Below, piece after piece: positions 17,318 to 26,278 of a DNA stretch of 64,000 bases. Position 1 is the first letter of the stretch. The number at the start of each line of letters is the position of its first letter. The notes beneath the pieces are model-generated. The model saw only the letters and a program-made list of their open reading frames with translations, made no database searches and was not told where the DNA came from. This DNA is from [Eubacterium] yurii (GTDB lineage: Bacteria > Bacillota > Clostridia > Peptostreptococcales > Filifactoraceae). The translations under genes were made by a program, and so were the position numbers. The stretch is taken from positions 1 through 64,000 of the forward strand of contig FUZS01000018.1 in NCBI GenBank assembly GCA_900167215.1, in the 5' to 3' direction.

Positions 17318-17471
17318 TAAAAAATTTTAAAGTTTTTTAACAGATTTTTCCGCTTTATTACTTGATATTATATATTGTGTATTTGTATAATGTACACTAT
17401 AATATCTTTAACAAATACATTTTTAAAAATCTAAATAAATAATCAAATGAAAAAAATTGAAATTTTTTTAA

Positions 17472-18248
17472 TCAGGAGTTTCTTTTTTCATTGAATATAT
17501 TAAGCTTCTCAGTATAGATATCTGTAAGTTCTTTTTCACTGAGCTCTCTACTTTTCTTGTCTAAGATTATCTTTCCTTGGTCGAGCATTATAACTCTGTC
17601 GGAATATTTTATGGCGTCTCTCATATTATGAGATATCATTATTGTAGTTATTTTCTTCCTCTCTATAAGCTCTCTGGTCTTTTCCATAATTACTGTAGAA
17701 GTCTTTGGATCAAGTGCAGCAGTATGCTCGTCAAGAAGCAGAATCTTAGGTCGCTTCATAGTAGCCATACAAAGAGATAGAGACTGTCTTTGTCCGCCAG
17801 ATAGAAACTTTACCTTAGTAGTAAGCTTATCTTCCAATCCCAAGTCCAATTCTTTGAGTATTTCCTTGTATCTTCCAATATTTTTTATATTTATTAATTT
17901 TTTAAGTCCGAATTTCTCACCTTTTTTGTCAGCAAGAGACATATTTTCAAGTATAGTCAGCGACGGAGATACCCCAAATGAGGGATTTTGATGTACTTTT
18001 CCAATGTACTGAGATCTTTTTTCCTCTTTCATCTTTGATATTACTTGGTCGTCCAGTATTATCTCTCCACCATCCTGCATGATACTGCCTGATATTATGT
18101 TCATCAGCGTTGTCTTTCCACATCCGTTGGAGCCAAGCAATGCAGTACATTTGCCGTCTTCTATATGAAGATTCAAATCTTCAAATATCTTTATCTCATT
18201 TTCAGTTCCGATATTAAATGTCTTTTCAAGATTTTTTACATATAACAT
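17472..18248 (-). CDS. ABC transporter ATPase, tryptophan/tyrosine-type (COG1101-like)
   Basis: A 258-residue cytoplasmic ATPase. It has Walker A LLGSNGCGKTTLMNII, signature FLSGGQRQSLSL, Walker B ILLLDEHTAALDP and H-loop TIMISHNMRD. The DEHTAALDP Walker B and the downstream TRELIERKKITT are characteristic of the COG1101 family that works with COG4120 permeases and COG2984 binding proteins. I chose the ATG at 18248 because AAGGTGA lies upstream. It is 10 bases after the permease gene. The usual partner binding protein is absent from this window. Confidence 0.85.
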   Translation of the reverse strand: MLYVKNLEKTFNIGTENEIKIFEDLNLHIEDGKCTALLGSNGCGKTTLMNIISGSIMQDGGEIILDDQVISKMKEEKRSQYIGKVHQNPSFGVSPSLTILENMSLADKKGEKFGLKKLINIKNIGRYKEILKELDLGLEDKLTTKVKFLSGGQRQSLSLCMATMKRPKILLLDEHTAALDPKTSTVIMEKTRELIERKKITTIMISHNMRDAIKYSDRVIMLDQGKIILDKKSRELSEKELTDIYTEKLNIFNEKRNS

Positions 18249-18258
18249 GAAGCTCACC

Positions 18259-19125
18259 TTATTTCTTTTTGGATAGAAACTTTCTTCCCAATTCAATATT
18301 ATTATAAGCTATGAATATTATCACTATTATAGATGTAGTCGCTCTTAGGTAGTTTGCGTTTATTCCCACTTGCAGAGCCAAGCCCCACACAAGTTTGTAT
18401 ATTATCGCTCCTATTATCGCTCTTAGAGTACCCTTTATCCTTTGATTGCTTTTAAGTACGGTATCACCTATTATTATGGAAGCCAAAGCATATACTATTA
18501 TACCTACACCCATGTTGGAATCGGCAAATTTTTGACTCTGAGCCATTAGAGCACCTGCTACAGATACCAGACCGTTTGAAAGCATAAGTCCAAGTATCTT
18601 ATATCTGTCTGAGTCCTGTCCCAGTGAGCGGACAAGTATTTCGTTATCACCTGTAGCAATAAGCAAATACCCCATCTCTGTCTTGAAAAATAAGTCCAAA
18701 ATTATCTTTATAACAACAACTATAGCAAATAAGATAAATAAATTATGCATCTTATCATCGCCAAATATGATAGGAGAGTTAAAAAGGGATATATTCGCAT
18801 TGCCAAGCCCTACAGCAAGATTGATGGAATATAGTATGTTTAGAGTAAGTATACCTGAAAGTAGAGGAGTAATCTTGAGCTTGATAAAAAGTATAGCAGT
18901 GAGAAGCCCTGCAAGCAAGCCCCCAATAAAGGCTACAATCATAGCAAGGACAGGATTGACTCCCATACTGCTCAGCACTGCAAATATAAATGCCCCCAAT
19001 GGAAAAGAACCCTCTACGGAAAGATCCGCTATATCCAATACCTTATATGAAATATAAAGCCCCATAGATAAGACTGAAAAAATAAGTCCCTGTTCTATGG
19101 AGGTCATAAGTAGAGCATTACCCAT
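18259..19125 (-). CDS. ABC transporter permease, tryptophan/tyrosine-type (COG4120-like)
   Basis: A 288-residue integral membrane protein with about eight or nine hydrophobic segments, related to branched-chain-type permeases. DLSVEGSFPLGAF near residue 33 and ATGDNEILVRSLGQD mid-protein are family hallmarks. AGGAGA precedes the ATG. It forms an operon with the ATPase that follows. Upstream, where the substrate-binding protein is normally encoded, there are only two dispersed repeats and terminators. The system may use a distant binding protein, or may be decaying. Confidence 0.82.
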   Translation of the reverse strand: MGNALLMTSIEQGLIFSVLSMGLYISYKVLDIADLSVEGSFPLGAFIFAVLSSMGVNPVLAMIVAFIGGLLAGLLTAILFIKLKITPLLSGILTLNILYSINLAVGLGNANISLFNSPIIFGDDKMHNLFILFAIVVVIKIILDLFFKTEMGYLLIATGDNEILVRSLGQDSDRYKILGLMLSNGLVSVAGALMAQSQKFADSNMGVGIIVYALASIIIGDTVLKSNQRIKGTLRAIIGAIIYKLVWGLALQVGINANYLRATTSIIVIIFIAYNNIELGRKFLSKKK

Positions 19126-19170
19126 TTACGCCAATCTCCTTTTCATGTATTTTAATAAATCCATTTTTAA

Positions 19171-19283
19171 ACTAAAATCAAATAACTGATAATATTTTCT
19201 AAATATATTGTATTAGCAATTATATACAGCATTTTGCTATGGATAATAAAAACTATTTTCCATAGTTTAAACAGGCTTTATAC
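19171..19283 (+). repeat. TACTAAAA-ended dispersed element, diverged group B
   Basis: A copy of about 113 bp from ACTAAAATCAAATAACTG to CCATAGTTTAAACAGGCTTTATA. Its right end overlaps the left end of the next element, so two copies stand in tandem upstream of the permease gene. Confidence 0.55.
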
Positions 19284-19379
19284 TAAAGCCCATTTATAAT
19301 GTCAAGATTATTATTTTACAGATTATAAATAATTTTTCTGTAATAAAATTACGTAGCTTTTTGATAGATTTTAGTATTA
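19280..19379 (+). repeat. TACTAA-ended dispersed element, group D
   Basis: A 100-bp copy starting TACTAAAGCCCATTTATAAT and ending GATAGATTTTAGTATTA. It is related to the copies at 49317 and, inverted, 29047 and 52339. Confidence 0.7.
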
Positions 19380-19505
19380 GTATAAAATAATAAATTTATA
19401 GTTTAAGTACATTTATAATAAAGTCATAAATTATATACTATTTTTTTAAATATTGATGAAATTTATCAGAATTTATCAATAGTTTAAATTTGTCGCTTTA
19501 TATAT

Positions 19506-19532
19506 AAAAAACTCCTATAGTTACATAGGAGT
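19506..19532 (-). terminator. Terminator of a short leader or small RNA
   Basis: ACTCCTAT (19511-19518) and ATAGGAGT (19525-19532) form a perfect 8-bp stem with a T-run on the minus strand. It lies only about 30 bases past the probable start of transcription set by the promoter at 19565-19593. Confidence 0.75.
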
Positions 19533-19564
19533 ATCAATTACAAAATCTAAGAACAGTTTTGTTT

Positions 19565-19593
19565 ATTATATTAAATTACACTTTATATGTCAA
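19565..19593 (-). promoter_or_regulatory. Consensus sigma-A promoter upstream of the orphan ABC operon
   Basis: On the minus strand, TTGACA (19588-19593), 17 bases, TATAAT (19565-19570): both boxes and the spacing are consensus. Transcription would reach a terminator (19506-19532) after about 50 bases. This suggests either a very short RNA or an attenuated leader for the permease/ATPase genes 380 bases downstream. Confidence 0.7.
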
Positions 19594-19612
19594 GTAATTT
19601 TACTTAAATTTC

Positions 19613-19650
19613 CAAAAAAACAGACACCCAAATTTCTTTAGGTGTCCTAT
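19613..19650 (-). terminator. Terminator downstream of feoB
   Basis: On the minus strand AGGACACC (19641-19648) pairs with GGTGTCTG (19621-19628), followed by seven T residues (19614-19620). It lies 155 bases past the feoB stop. Confidence 0.8.
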
Positions 19651-19803
19651 GCTTTTCTACATTGTCATATTTTTATTATCCAATTTTATCCAACATATCT
19701 CTGTCTTATAAATTCATTTAAAAATATGAGTAGTAGTATTTTAATTTTTTTGTTTTTATTTTATATTTTTGCTTTTTGTTCTTCGTTTTTATTTTATATT
19801 TTA

Positions 19804-21984
19804 CTAAATATTCTTTGATACTTCACTAAGATTTGTAACTCTGTGTCCGTCATCGACCTTGTAACTTCTAAATAACAAGTACAAGCTGATTATTATCAAG
19901 ATTACAGCTATTATAGTACCTATTCCAAAAGATGCTCCAGCAAATGCCACTATACCTACCTGATATGTTATAAATGCCACAACATATGCAAATAATGTCT
20001 GATATCCAAGTGCAAAGAAAGTCCACTTAGGATCGTTCATCTCACGCTTTATAGCTCCTACAGCTGCAAAACAAGGTACGCAGAATAGGTTGAACAACAT
20101 GAATGAGAATGCTCCTACAGCTCCGTTGCTGAACATCTTTGCCGCTACAGCTACGAACTGCGCATTTTCAGCAGCTGTTTCAGGATCTATTTCACCCATC
20201 TTAGCTACCATACCCATTGTAGAAATTACATTTTCTTTTGCTATCAAACCCGTGAATGTAGCTACAGTTCCTTCCCAAGTACCAAATCCAAGCGGTGCAA
20301 ATATAGGTGCTATTACATTACCTATTTGAGCCAAAATAGAATTTGCATTATCATCAGTAAATGATATATACTCAAGCGACGGAGTAAAGTTCATCAAGAA
20401 CCATAATAATATTGTAGACGCAAGTATAATTGTTCCTGCTTTAATTGCATATGACCTTGTTCTTTCCCATACGTGAAGTAATATATTTTTCCAAAAAGGC
20501 ACGTGATATTGAGGTAATTCCATTATAAAAGGTGCAGGATCTCCCCTGAACATCATAGTCTTTTTAAGTATGATACCTGATACTATTATCGCACATATAC
20601 CAAGTACATATGTGAGCGGTGCCACCCAAGCAGCTCCGTTAAATGCCGCAACAGCTATAAGAGCAATTATAGGTGCCTTTGCTCCGCACGGCATAAATGA
20701 TGTTATAGTTACAGTCATTCTTCTGTCTTTTTCATTTTCAATAGTACGAGCACCCATGATACCAGGCACTGAACAGCCAGTTCCTATCAAAAACGGTATG
20801 AAAGATTTTCCTGAAAGACCGAATTTCCTAAATATCCTGTCCATTACAAAGGCAACTCTTGACATATATCCTATGTCTTCAAGCAAACCAAGGCAAAGAT
20901 AAAGCACGATAATAAGAGGAAGGAATCCAAGTACCGCACCTACACCGGCTACTATACCGTCAACTATGAGTGATTTGAGCACTTCATTTACACCTGCAGC
21001 CTCAAGCCATTCTGTAATTGCCTTAGGCACAAAGCCATCTCCAAATATATTATTATTTACGAAATCTGATGCCGGAGTACCAACCTTGCTGACTGAAATA
21101 TAATATACAAGCCACATTACAAACACAAATATAGGAAGTGCCAATATTCTATTTGTAACTATGCTGTCTATTTTATCTGACATACTTACCTTTACTTTTA
21201 CCTTTTGAACAGCAGAGTTTATAGCTTTTGTAATTACTTCATATCTTTCATTTGTTATGATTGACTCTGAGTCGTCATCATGTGATTTTTCCACTTCTTC
21301 TATTATTGACTCTATTTCAGTTCTGTCATTTCCCTTGAATTCAAATGTTTCAAGTAATTTTTCATCTCTTTCGAATATTTTAATGGCAGTCCATCTCTTA
21401 TTTTTCTCTGATGAAACTGAAGAAGTTTTTGATATTTTATCAATAGCACTTTCAACGTCCTCGCAAAATCTGAAAGCAACTTCCGGATTTTTCTTAGATC
21501 TTGCACTATCAACCACCTTATCCATCAAAGCAGTTATACCTTCTTGTCTAAGAGCCGATACCTCGACTATCTCACATCCCAATTCTTTTTTCAGTTTTTC
21601 GACGTCTATCTTATCTCCACGCTTTCTTACCACGTCCATCATATTAAGAGCTATTACTACAGGTATTCCAAGCTCCAACATCTGAGTAGTAAGATATAAG
21701 TTACGCTCTATATTTGAAGCGTCAACCATGTTGAGTATTACATCAGGTTTTTCATTTAGCAGATAGTTTCTTGATACAACTTCTTCCAAAGTATATGGAG
21801 AAAGTGAATATATCCCCGGTAAATCTATTATCTTTACATTCTTATCTTTTTTATAATTACCTTCTTTTTTTTCGACTGTTACACCGGGCCAGTTACCCAC
21901 GTATTGAGCTGAGCCGGTAAGTACATTGTACATTGTCGTCTTTCCCGAATTGGGATTGCCGGCAAGAGCTACATTGATTTGCAT
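19804..21984 (-). CDS. feoB: Ferrous iron transporter FeoB
   Basis: A 726-residue inner-membrane Fe(II) transporter with an N-terminal G domain: G1 GNPNSGKTT (residues about 10-18), G3 DLPG, G4 NMMD. A helical GDI-like spacer reaches to about residue 270, followed by two Gate repeats and a C-terminal membrane domain with roughly 8-10 helices. GTGCSVPGIMGARTI and MPCGAKAPI contain the conserved transport cysteines. Of two close ATGs I chose 21984, because AGGAGG directly abuts the first but lies 6 bases from the second. It is the last gene of feoA-feoA-feoB. Confidence 0.95.
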   Translation of the reverse strand: MQINVALAGNPNSGKTTMYNVLTGSAQYVGNWPGVTVEKKEGNYKKDKNVKIIDLPGIYSLSPYTLEEVVSRNYLLNEKPDVILNMVDASNIERNLYLTTQMLELGIPVVIALNMMDVVRKRGDKIDVEKLKKELGCEIVEVSALRQEGITALMDKVVDSARSKKNPEVAFRFCEDVESAIDKISKTSSVSSEKNKRWTAIKIFERDEKLLETFEFKGNDRTEIESIIEEVEKSHDDDSESIITNERYEVITKAINSAVQKVKVKVSMSDKIDSIVTNRILALPIFVFVMWLVYYISVSKVGTPASDFVNNNIFGDGFVPKAITEWLEAAGVNEVLKSLIVDGIVAGVGAVLGFLPLIIVLYLCLGLLEDIGYMSRVAFVMDRIFRKFGLSGKSFIPFLIGTGCSVPGIMGARTIENEKDRRMTVTITSFMPCGAKAPIIALIAVAAFNGAAWVAPLTYVLGICAIIVSGIILKKTMMFRGDPAPFIMELPQYHVPFWKNILLHVWERTRSYAIKAGTIILASTILLWFLMNFTPSLEYISFTDDNANSILAQIGNVIAPIFAPLGFGTWEGTVATFTGLIAKENVISTMGMVAKMGEIDPETAAENAQFVAVAAKMFSNGAVGAFSFMLFNLFCVPCFAAVGAIKREMNDPKWTFFALGYQTLFAYVVAFITYQVGIVAFAGASFGIGTIIAVILIIISLYLLFRSYKVDDGHRVTNLSEVSKNI

Positions 21985-22129
21985 ATACATCCTCCTATAT
22001 TCAACACTTGCAGAATTTTAAATAAATCTTTCAAAATAAAAACTTTATAATTTCATCAATAATCTTGAATCTACTGCTTATATTTCATTATTAGCCAAAT
22101 TAAATACAAGCATAAGACATAAATATTAA

Positions 22130-22348
22130 CTACTCAACTTCAACTAAAGCCGCATCATTTTTTCTTAAGCTAAGCTCATATCCTCTTACAGTAACTTCTA
22201 TAGGATCTCCAAGCGGAGCCACTTTTCTTATATAGATCTCAGCTCCCTTTGTAATGCCCATATCCATTATTCTCTTTTTTGTAGCGCCCTGTCCTGTCAA
22301 CTTTACTACCTTTACAGTGCTACCTATCTTCGCATCATTAAGTTTCAT
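22130..22348 (-). CDS. feoA: FeoA-family protein, second copy
   Basis: A 72-residue SH3-like FeoA protein: MKLNDAKIGSTVKVVKLTG, then KKRIMDMGITKGAEIYIRKV and YELSLRKNDAALVEVE. The ATG at 22348 is fixed by GGGAGGTG just upstream; an upstream in-frame extension is not supported. FeoA binds the cytoplasmic side of FeoB and modulates iron uptake. It sits between another feoA and feoB. Confidence 0.93.
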   Translation of the reverse strand: MKLNDAKIGSTVKVVKLTGQGATKKRIMDMGITKGAEIYIRKVAPLGDPIEVTVRGYELSLRKNDAALVEVE

Positions 22349-22452
22349 ATATACACCTCCCTTAATATACTCAAAATATAAAATAAACTGCCACTTACTT
22401 AGGTCCAAGTGCACTCACTACCTGGGAATTAATAAAACACTTTCACTTAAAA

Positions 22453-22671
22453 CTACTGCGGTGTCACGATTATCTTAGTAGTCATATCTTTGCCCAGTGC
22501 AATTTTGGACTCCATGACCTTGACTATCATATCTCCGCCATTGACTGACACTACAGTTATTTGAGCATTAGCAACAAAACCGAGATTTTCAAGATGTTTT
22601 TTTATACCTTCATTTCCTTTTATCGCACTGACTACTGCGGTATCTCCTACTTTCAGCATTGATAATGGCAT
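22453..22671 (-). CDS. feoA: FeoA-family protein, first copy
   Basis: A 72-residue FeoA paralogue, clearly different in sequence from the second copy: LKVGDTAVVSAIKGNEGIKK, HLENLGFVANAQITVVSVNG, IALGKDMTTKIIV. CGGAGGTAG precedes the ATG. Two feoA genes before feoB are common in Clostridia. It is the first gene of the operon, 42 bases after the promoter. Confidence 0.92.
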   Translation of the reverse strand: MPLSMLKVGDTAVVSAIKGNEGIKKHLENLGFVANAQITVVSVNGGDMIVKVMESKIALGKDMTTKIIVTPQ

Positions 22672-22711
22672 AATCTACCTCCGAAGTTTCCTAAAAATTA
22701 TTCCGTCTAAA

Positions 22712-22740
22712 ATTATAATCATAAACAATCTATTTGTCAA
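22712..22740 (-). promoter_or_regulatory. Promoter of the feo operon
   Basis: On the minus strand, TTGACA (22735-22740), 17 bases, TATAAT (22712-22717). AT-rich dyads overlap it, but I cannot assign a clear Fur or DtxR box. Confidence 0.75.
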
Positions 22741-22908
22741 ATCTTTTAATTTATAAATTCATTTGATAATATTTTCTTTTTAGAAATTTATTTTATTCTT
22801 GCTTTTAAATTAATGATAAAAATATTAATAAATTAGGCTTTTTCCATTATATATAGTCTGCAATTATTATTATATTTCAGTTAAAAAATTAAATATACTT
22901 GCATAAAA

Positions 22909-22947
22909 ATAAGAAAACCCCATGACAGAACATCATAGGATTTTCTT
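22909..22947 (-). terminator. Terminator downstream of ggt
   Basis: On the minus strand AAGAAAATCCTATGA pairs with TCATGGGGTTTTCTT (two mismatches or wobbles), followed by ATTTTTAT. It lies 170 bases past the ggt stop, beyond a dispersed repeat. Confidence 0.75.
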
Positions 22948-22997
22948 ATAGCAATTTATAACAGGACAATCATACTGTCGTATTTAATCATCAATTT

Positions 22998-23115
22998 ATA
23001 CTAATCACCGTTTATAATGTCATATATTTGAATTTATTGAAATAATATCTTTTTCAGTCTTAAAACAACTCACCATTAATATATTTTTGGACTATTTAAT
23101 TGGTTTTTAGTATTA
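22998..23115 (+). repeat. TACTAA-ended dispersed element, group C, overlapping the ggt stop
   Basis: A 118-bp copy from ATACTAATCACCGTTTATAA to TGGTTTTTAGTATTA. Its last three bases are the complement of the ggt TAA stop codon, so the element's terminus provides the end of that reading frame. Confidence 0.8.
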
Positions 23116-24831
23116 GAACTCTGTTCTCGGATCTTTGCTTCCATACATTACATGCTTTGCATTATCAAATATTATGGCATTTACGTCACCCATAGGGTTT
23201 TTAACTTGAACGTCATATCCCATAGTCTTAAGTGCATTTTCAACATCTTTTACCAATGTATCTTTTTCCACTCTTAACTCGTCAGGTAGCCATTGCATAT
23301 GGAATCTTGGAGCTGCAACAGCTTCTGCTATATTCATATCGTGGTCTATCACGTTTGATATTACTTGTGCAACTGTAGTTATTATTCTTGCTCCGCCTGG
23401 GCTTCCTACTACCATGAAAAGTTTTCCATCTTTTAGTATTATTGTAGGAGACATTGAGCTTAGAGGTCTCTTCTTAGGTGCGATAGCATTAGCATCTCCA
23501 CCTACTAATCCATAAGCGTTAGGTACGCCAGGTTTGATTGAGAAGTCGTCCATTTCATCGTTTAGCAAGAATCCTGCTCCGTCAACTGCTGCTCCACTAC
23601 CAAATGTATAGTTTATAGTATAAGTAACAGAAACTGCATTACCCTTGAAGTCCGCTACAGAGTAGTGAGTAGTTTGCAAAGATTCACTCATCATTTGTCC
23701 GGGTTTTACTTGTGAGCTTGGTACAGCTTTGTTTCCTGCAGATTTTATAGCCTTGTATATGTCTTTTGCATAATCTTTGGAAATAAGTTTTCCTACAGGT
23801 ACTTTTACAAAGTCAGGGTCGCCCATGTATTCAGATCTGTCAGCATAAGCATATCTTTCAGCTTCAGCCATTAGATGAATTTTTTCAGACGAACCGAATC
23901 CCATAGCCTTTACATCTGCATTTTCAAGTATGTTTAGTATTTGAAGTATATGTGTTCCACCTGAGCTTGGAGGTGCCATTGATATTATTTCGTATCCTCT
24001 GTAAGTTCCTTTTACCGGTTGTCTCCATACTACTTCGTAGTTTTTCAAATCTTCCTTAGTTATAAGTCCACCGTTTTTCTTCATATCTTTTTCGATAAGG
24101 TCTGCAGTTTCTCCTTCATAGAAGCCCTTTGTTCCGTTGTCAGCTATTCTTTGGAGAGTCTTTGCCAAATCTTTTTGTACCAGTATTTCTCCCTCTTTAA
24201 GAGTAGTCTTACCGTCAGCTTTGAAGAAATATTTTCTTGTAGACTCAAATTTTACCATTCTGTCATATTCTTCGACAAAAGTTTCTGCTTGTCTGTCAGA
24301 TAGTGCAAAACCCTTGTTTGCAGTATCAATTGCAGGTTGGATAAGGTCTTTAAGTGGCATTGTACCATATTTTTCCAGCATTTCGTTAAGCCCTGCTACT
24401 GTTCCAGGTACACCTGCAGATTTGTAGCCAGTCATGCTTAGACCTTCGATAGGGTTTTTGTCCTTATCAAGATACATATCTTTTGTCGCTGCAAGAGGTG
24501 CCATTTCTCTAAAATCAACAGTAGTATTTTTGCCGTCAGCCGTATGTATAACAGCAAAACCACCACCACCGATATTGCCTGCCGACGGATGCACTACCGC
24601 AAGCATGTAGCCTACTGCAACAGCTGCATCAATCGCATTTCCACCCTTGTCTAACACTTTTTTACCCACTTCGTTAGCAAGTGCATTTGTTGACATCACC
24701 AAACCTGTCTTAGTGTCTTTTACAGGTCTGTAACTTGCAGCATTTGCAAAGTTGGCATTTACTGCGAGCATTGATAAGCAAAGAACTGTACTGCTTGCAA
24801 CGCTCAATAGTCTTTTTGTAAATCTTCTCAT
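23113..24831 (-). CDS. ggt: Gamma-glutamyltransferase, secreted
   Basis: A 572-residue exported enzyme of the Ntn-hydrolase fold that cleaves glutathione and gamma-glutamyl peptides. It has a signal peptide of about 31 residues (ending ANFANAAS). The large subunit contains GGNAIDAAVAVGYML and NIGGGGFAVIH. The processing and catalytic Thr starts the small subunit at TTHYSVADFKGNAVSVTYTI (about residue 390). The Gly/Ser pocket is seen in LSSMSPTIILKDGKL and VGSPGGARIITTVAQV. GGAGG lies 10 bases before the ATG. It probably releases Cys and Glu from host glutathione. The C-terminus ends at a dispersed repeat. Confidence 0.95.
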   Translation of the reverse strand: MRRFTKRLLSVASSTVLCLSMLAVNANFANAASYRPVKDTKTGLVMSTNALANEVGKKVLDKGGNAIDAAVAVGYMLAVVHPSAGNIGGGGFAVIHTADGKNTTVDFREMAPLAATKDMYLDKDKNPIEGLSMTGYKSAGVPGTVAGLNEMLEKYGTMPLKDLIQPAIDTANKGFALSDRQAETFVEEYDRMVKFESTRKYFFKADGKTTLKEGEILVQKDLAKTLQRIADNGTKGFYEGETADLIEKDMKKNGGLITKEDLKNYEVVWRQPVKGTYRGYEIISMAPPSSGGTHILQILNILENADVKAMGFGSSEKIHLMAEAERYAYADRSEYMGDPDFVKVPVGKLISKDYAKDIYKAIKSAGNKAVPSSQVKPGQMMSESLQTTHYSVADFKGNAVSVTYTINYTFGSGAAVDGAGFLLNDEMDDFSIKPGVPNAYGLVGGDANAIAPKKRPLSSMSPTIILKDGKLFMVVGSPGGARIITTVAQVISNVIDHDMNIAEAVAAPRFHMQWLPDELRVEKDTLVKDVENALKTMGYDVQVKNPMGDVNAIIFDNAKHVMYGSKDPRTEF

Positions 24832-25442
24832 TCTTTCAAATCCTCCTTGTAAAATATTTATATAAAGTATTAAATTCACACATCTACATTGCATAAGTCA
24901 ATACAACAAATAAATACATTTCATAAAAAGATTTCTTCGTTAAAACATCTCCATATATTGACTTATACTATTAAGAAAGAATTTAATATTTTATTACATA
25001 AGGAAATACATAATGAATTAAATTTTACAACCTTTTCCCAACAACAAAATCCCAATTTAAAAAAATTTCAAAAATATAATACTTAATTAATATGTATGAT
25101 TTTAATAGCAGACCTAATTATATTGAAATCAATATCTAATTTATATTATACAAAACGTTTATCCTTTATCTCAAATAAAGCTTGAAGCTAAATAAATTTC
25201 TTAATTTTCAATATATTTTTCATTTTTTATTTTAGTAATTGATTTATCTAAGTCTTTTTAAAAAATAAGATCCATTTTTAACAGTAATTAATGGAAATTT
25301 ATTAAAAATGTTTTCTTTTGATGATTATAACACCTTAAAAATAAAATTACAACATTTATTTTTAATTTTTGAAATATTTTTTTCATTTTTAAATTTTTAT
25401 ATTTCTTGAATTACTAAATATATTTTTTTCTCGAAAATATAC
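24832..25442 (+). other. AT-rich intergenic region with no recognisable gene
   Basis: About 610 bases of very AT-rich DNA lie between the divergent ggt and tetR genes. A 65-codon open frame (24889-25086) lacks a ribosome site and codon bias, so I do not call it. I see no clear ggt promoter, although TTGACT near 24895-24901 on the minus strand is a possible -35. Confidence 0.5.
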
Positions 25443-25475
25443 TTGACAAATATTTTTTTTAAAGTAAAATATAAT
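25443..25475 (+). promoter_or_regulatory. Probable tetR promoter
   Basis: TTGACA (25443-25448) and TATAAT (25470-25475) are both consensus but 21 bases apart, longer than usual. The operator palindrome begins four bases after the -10 box, as expected for autorepression. Confidence 0.5.
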
Positions 25476-25478
25476 TAT

Positions 25479-25491
25479 ACCGACAGTCGGT
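25479..25491 (+). promoter_or_regulatory. TetR operator 1
   Basis: ACCGACAGTCGGT is a perfect palindrome around a central A, overlapping the expected transcription start of tetR. A near copy, ACTGACGGTCGGT, lies at 26266-26278 before the MFS gene. Confidence 0.75.
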
Positions 25492-25536
25492 CGATAATTT
25501 TAAAATTTTACTATTAAGTAAATGGTGGTATAAGAT

Positions 25537-26163
25537 ATGAGAATTGTAAAAGCACATGATGAGAGAAAAAACGAAATAATAGATACAGCACAAAATCTAT
25601 TTATGACAAAGGGATATTCAGCCTGTAGTGTAGCAGAGATAATAGACGCTATAGGAATAGCAAAGGGTACATTTTATCATTATTTCAAGTCAAAAGAAGA
25701 GGTGCTTGACGCCATAGTTGACAAGGGTACTGATATGATAGTAAATAGGATTTACAAGGTACTCCATGATGACAGCCTTACTTATATTGATAAAATAGTA
25801 GGCTCACTTTTTGCTATGCAGATAGAAGATACTATGGGAAATGAGATTTTGGATGAACTTCACAAGGCGGAAAACTCCCTAATGCACCAAAAATCCATAT
25901 GTATGATAGTAAATAGGGTCTCTCCTCTATTGGAAGAGCTGATAATACAAGGAAATAAGGATGGAGTATTCAACTGCAAACACCCCCGTCAATATCTGAA
26001 AATCATACTATCATCTTCAGTAACTCTCTTAGATGACGGAATCTTCCCTATGACCAAGGAAGAAAAAATGGAGATTTTCAGCTCAATTGTTGATCTATTG
26101 GAACAGGTATTGGGAGTTGAAGAAGGTGTGATAATGTCGAAGTTGAAAGATTATAATTTGTAA
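25537..26163 (+). CDS. TetR/AcrR-family transcriptional regulator
   Basis: A 208-residue repressor with an N-terminal helix-turn-helix (NLFMTKGYSACSVAEIIDAI, then GIAKGTFYHYFKSKEEVLDA) at about residues 20-63. The all-helical ligand-binding C-terminal domain has no recognisable specificity. GGTGG precedes the ATG. An operator-like palindrome sits at its promoter, and a related one sits before the downstream MFS exporter. I infer autorepression and control of the exporter, with induction by the exported compound. Confidence 0.9.
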   Translation: MRIVKAHDERKNEIIDTAQNLFMTKGYSACSVAEIIDAIGIAKGTFYHYFKSKEEVLDAIVDKGTDMIVNRIYKVLHDDSLTYIDKIVGSLFAMQIEDTMGNEILDELHKAENSLMHQKSICMIVNRVSPLLEELIIQGNKDGVFNCKHPRQYLKIILSSSVTLLDDGIFPMTKEEKMEIFSSIVDLLEQVLGVEEGVIMSKLKDYNL

Positions 26164-26213
26164 TTCATCTATTTTTTATGATAAGTTAGAAATAATGAAT
26201 TTAATTAAAAATT

Positions 26214-26253
26214 AAAAATACAGTTTTGAAGTGAAAATATTCTGTATTTTTTT
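26214..26253 (+). terminator. Terminator of tetR
   Basis: AAAAATACAG (26214-26223) and CTGTATTTTT (26242-26251) pair perfectly, with further T residues. It separates tetR from the MFS gene. Confidence 0.75.
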
Positions 26254-26265
26254 AAGCAATTAAAG

Positions 26266-26278
26266 ACTGACGGTCGGT
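26266..26278 (+). promoter_or_regulatory. TetR operator 2 upstream of the MFS gene
   Basis: ACTGACGGTCGGT inside the longer dyad AGACTGACGGTCGGTCT differs from operator 1 at two positions. It lies just after the tetR terminator and about 310 bases before the MFS start; the -10-like TATATT near 26290 may be under its control. The remaining bases to 26585 are an unassigned leader. Confidence 0.7.

Noticed and set aside
24889-25086. 65-codon open frame in the ggt-tetR gap
   Set aside because: No ribosome site, no codon bias and no recognisable domain; the region is very AT-rich.
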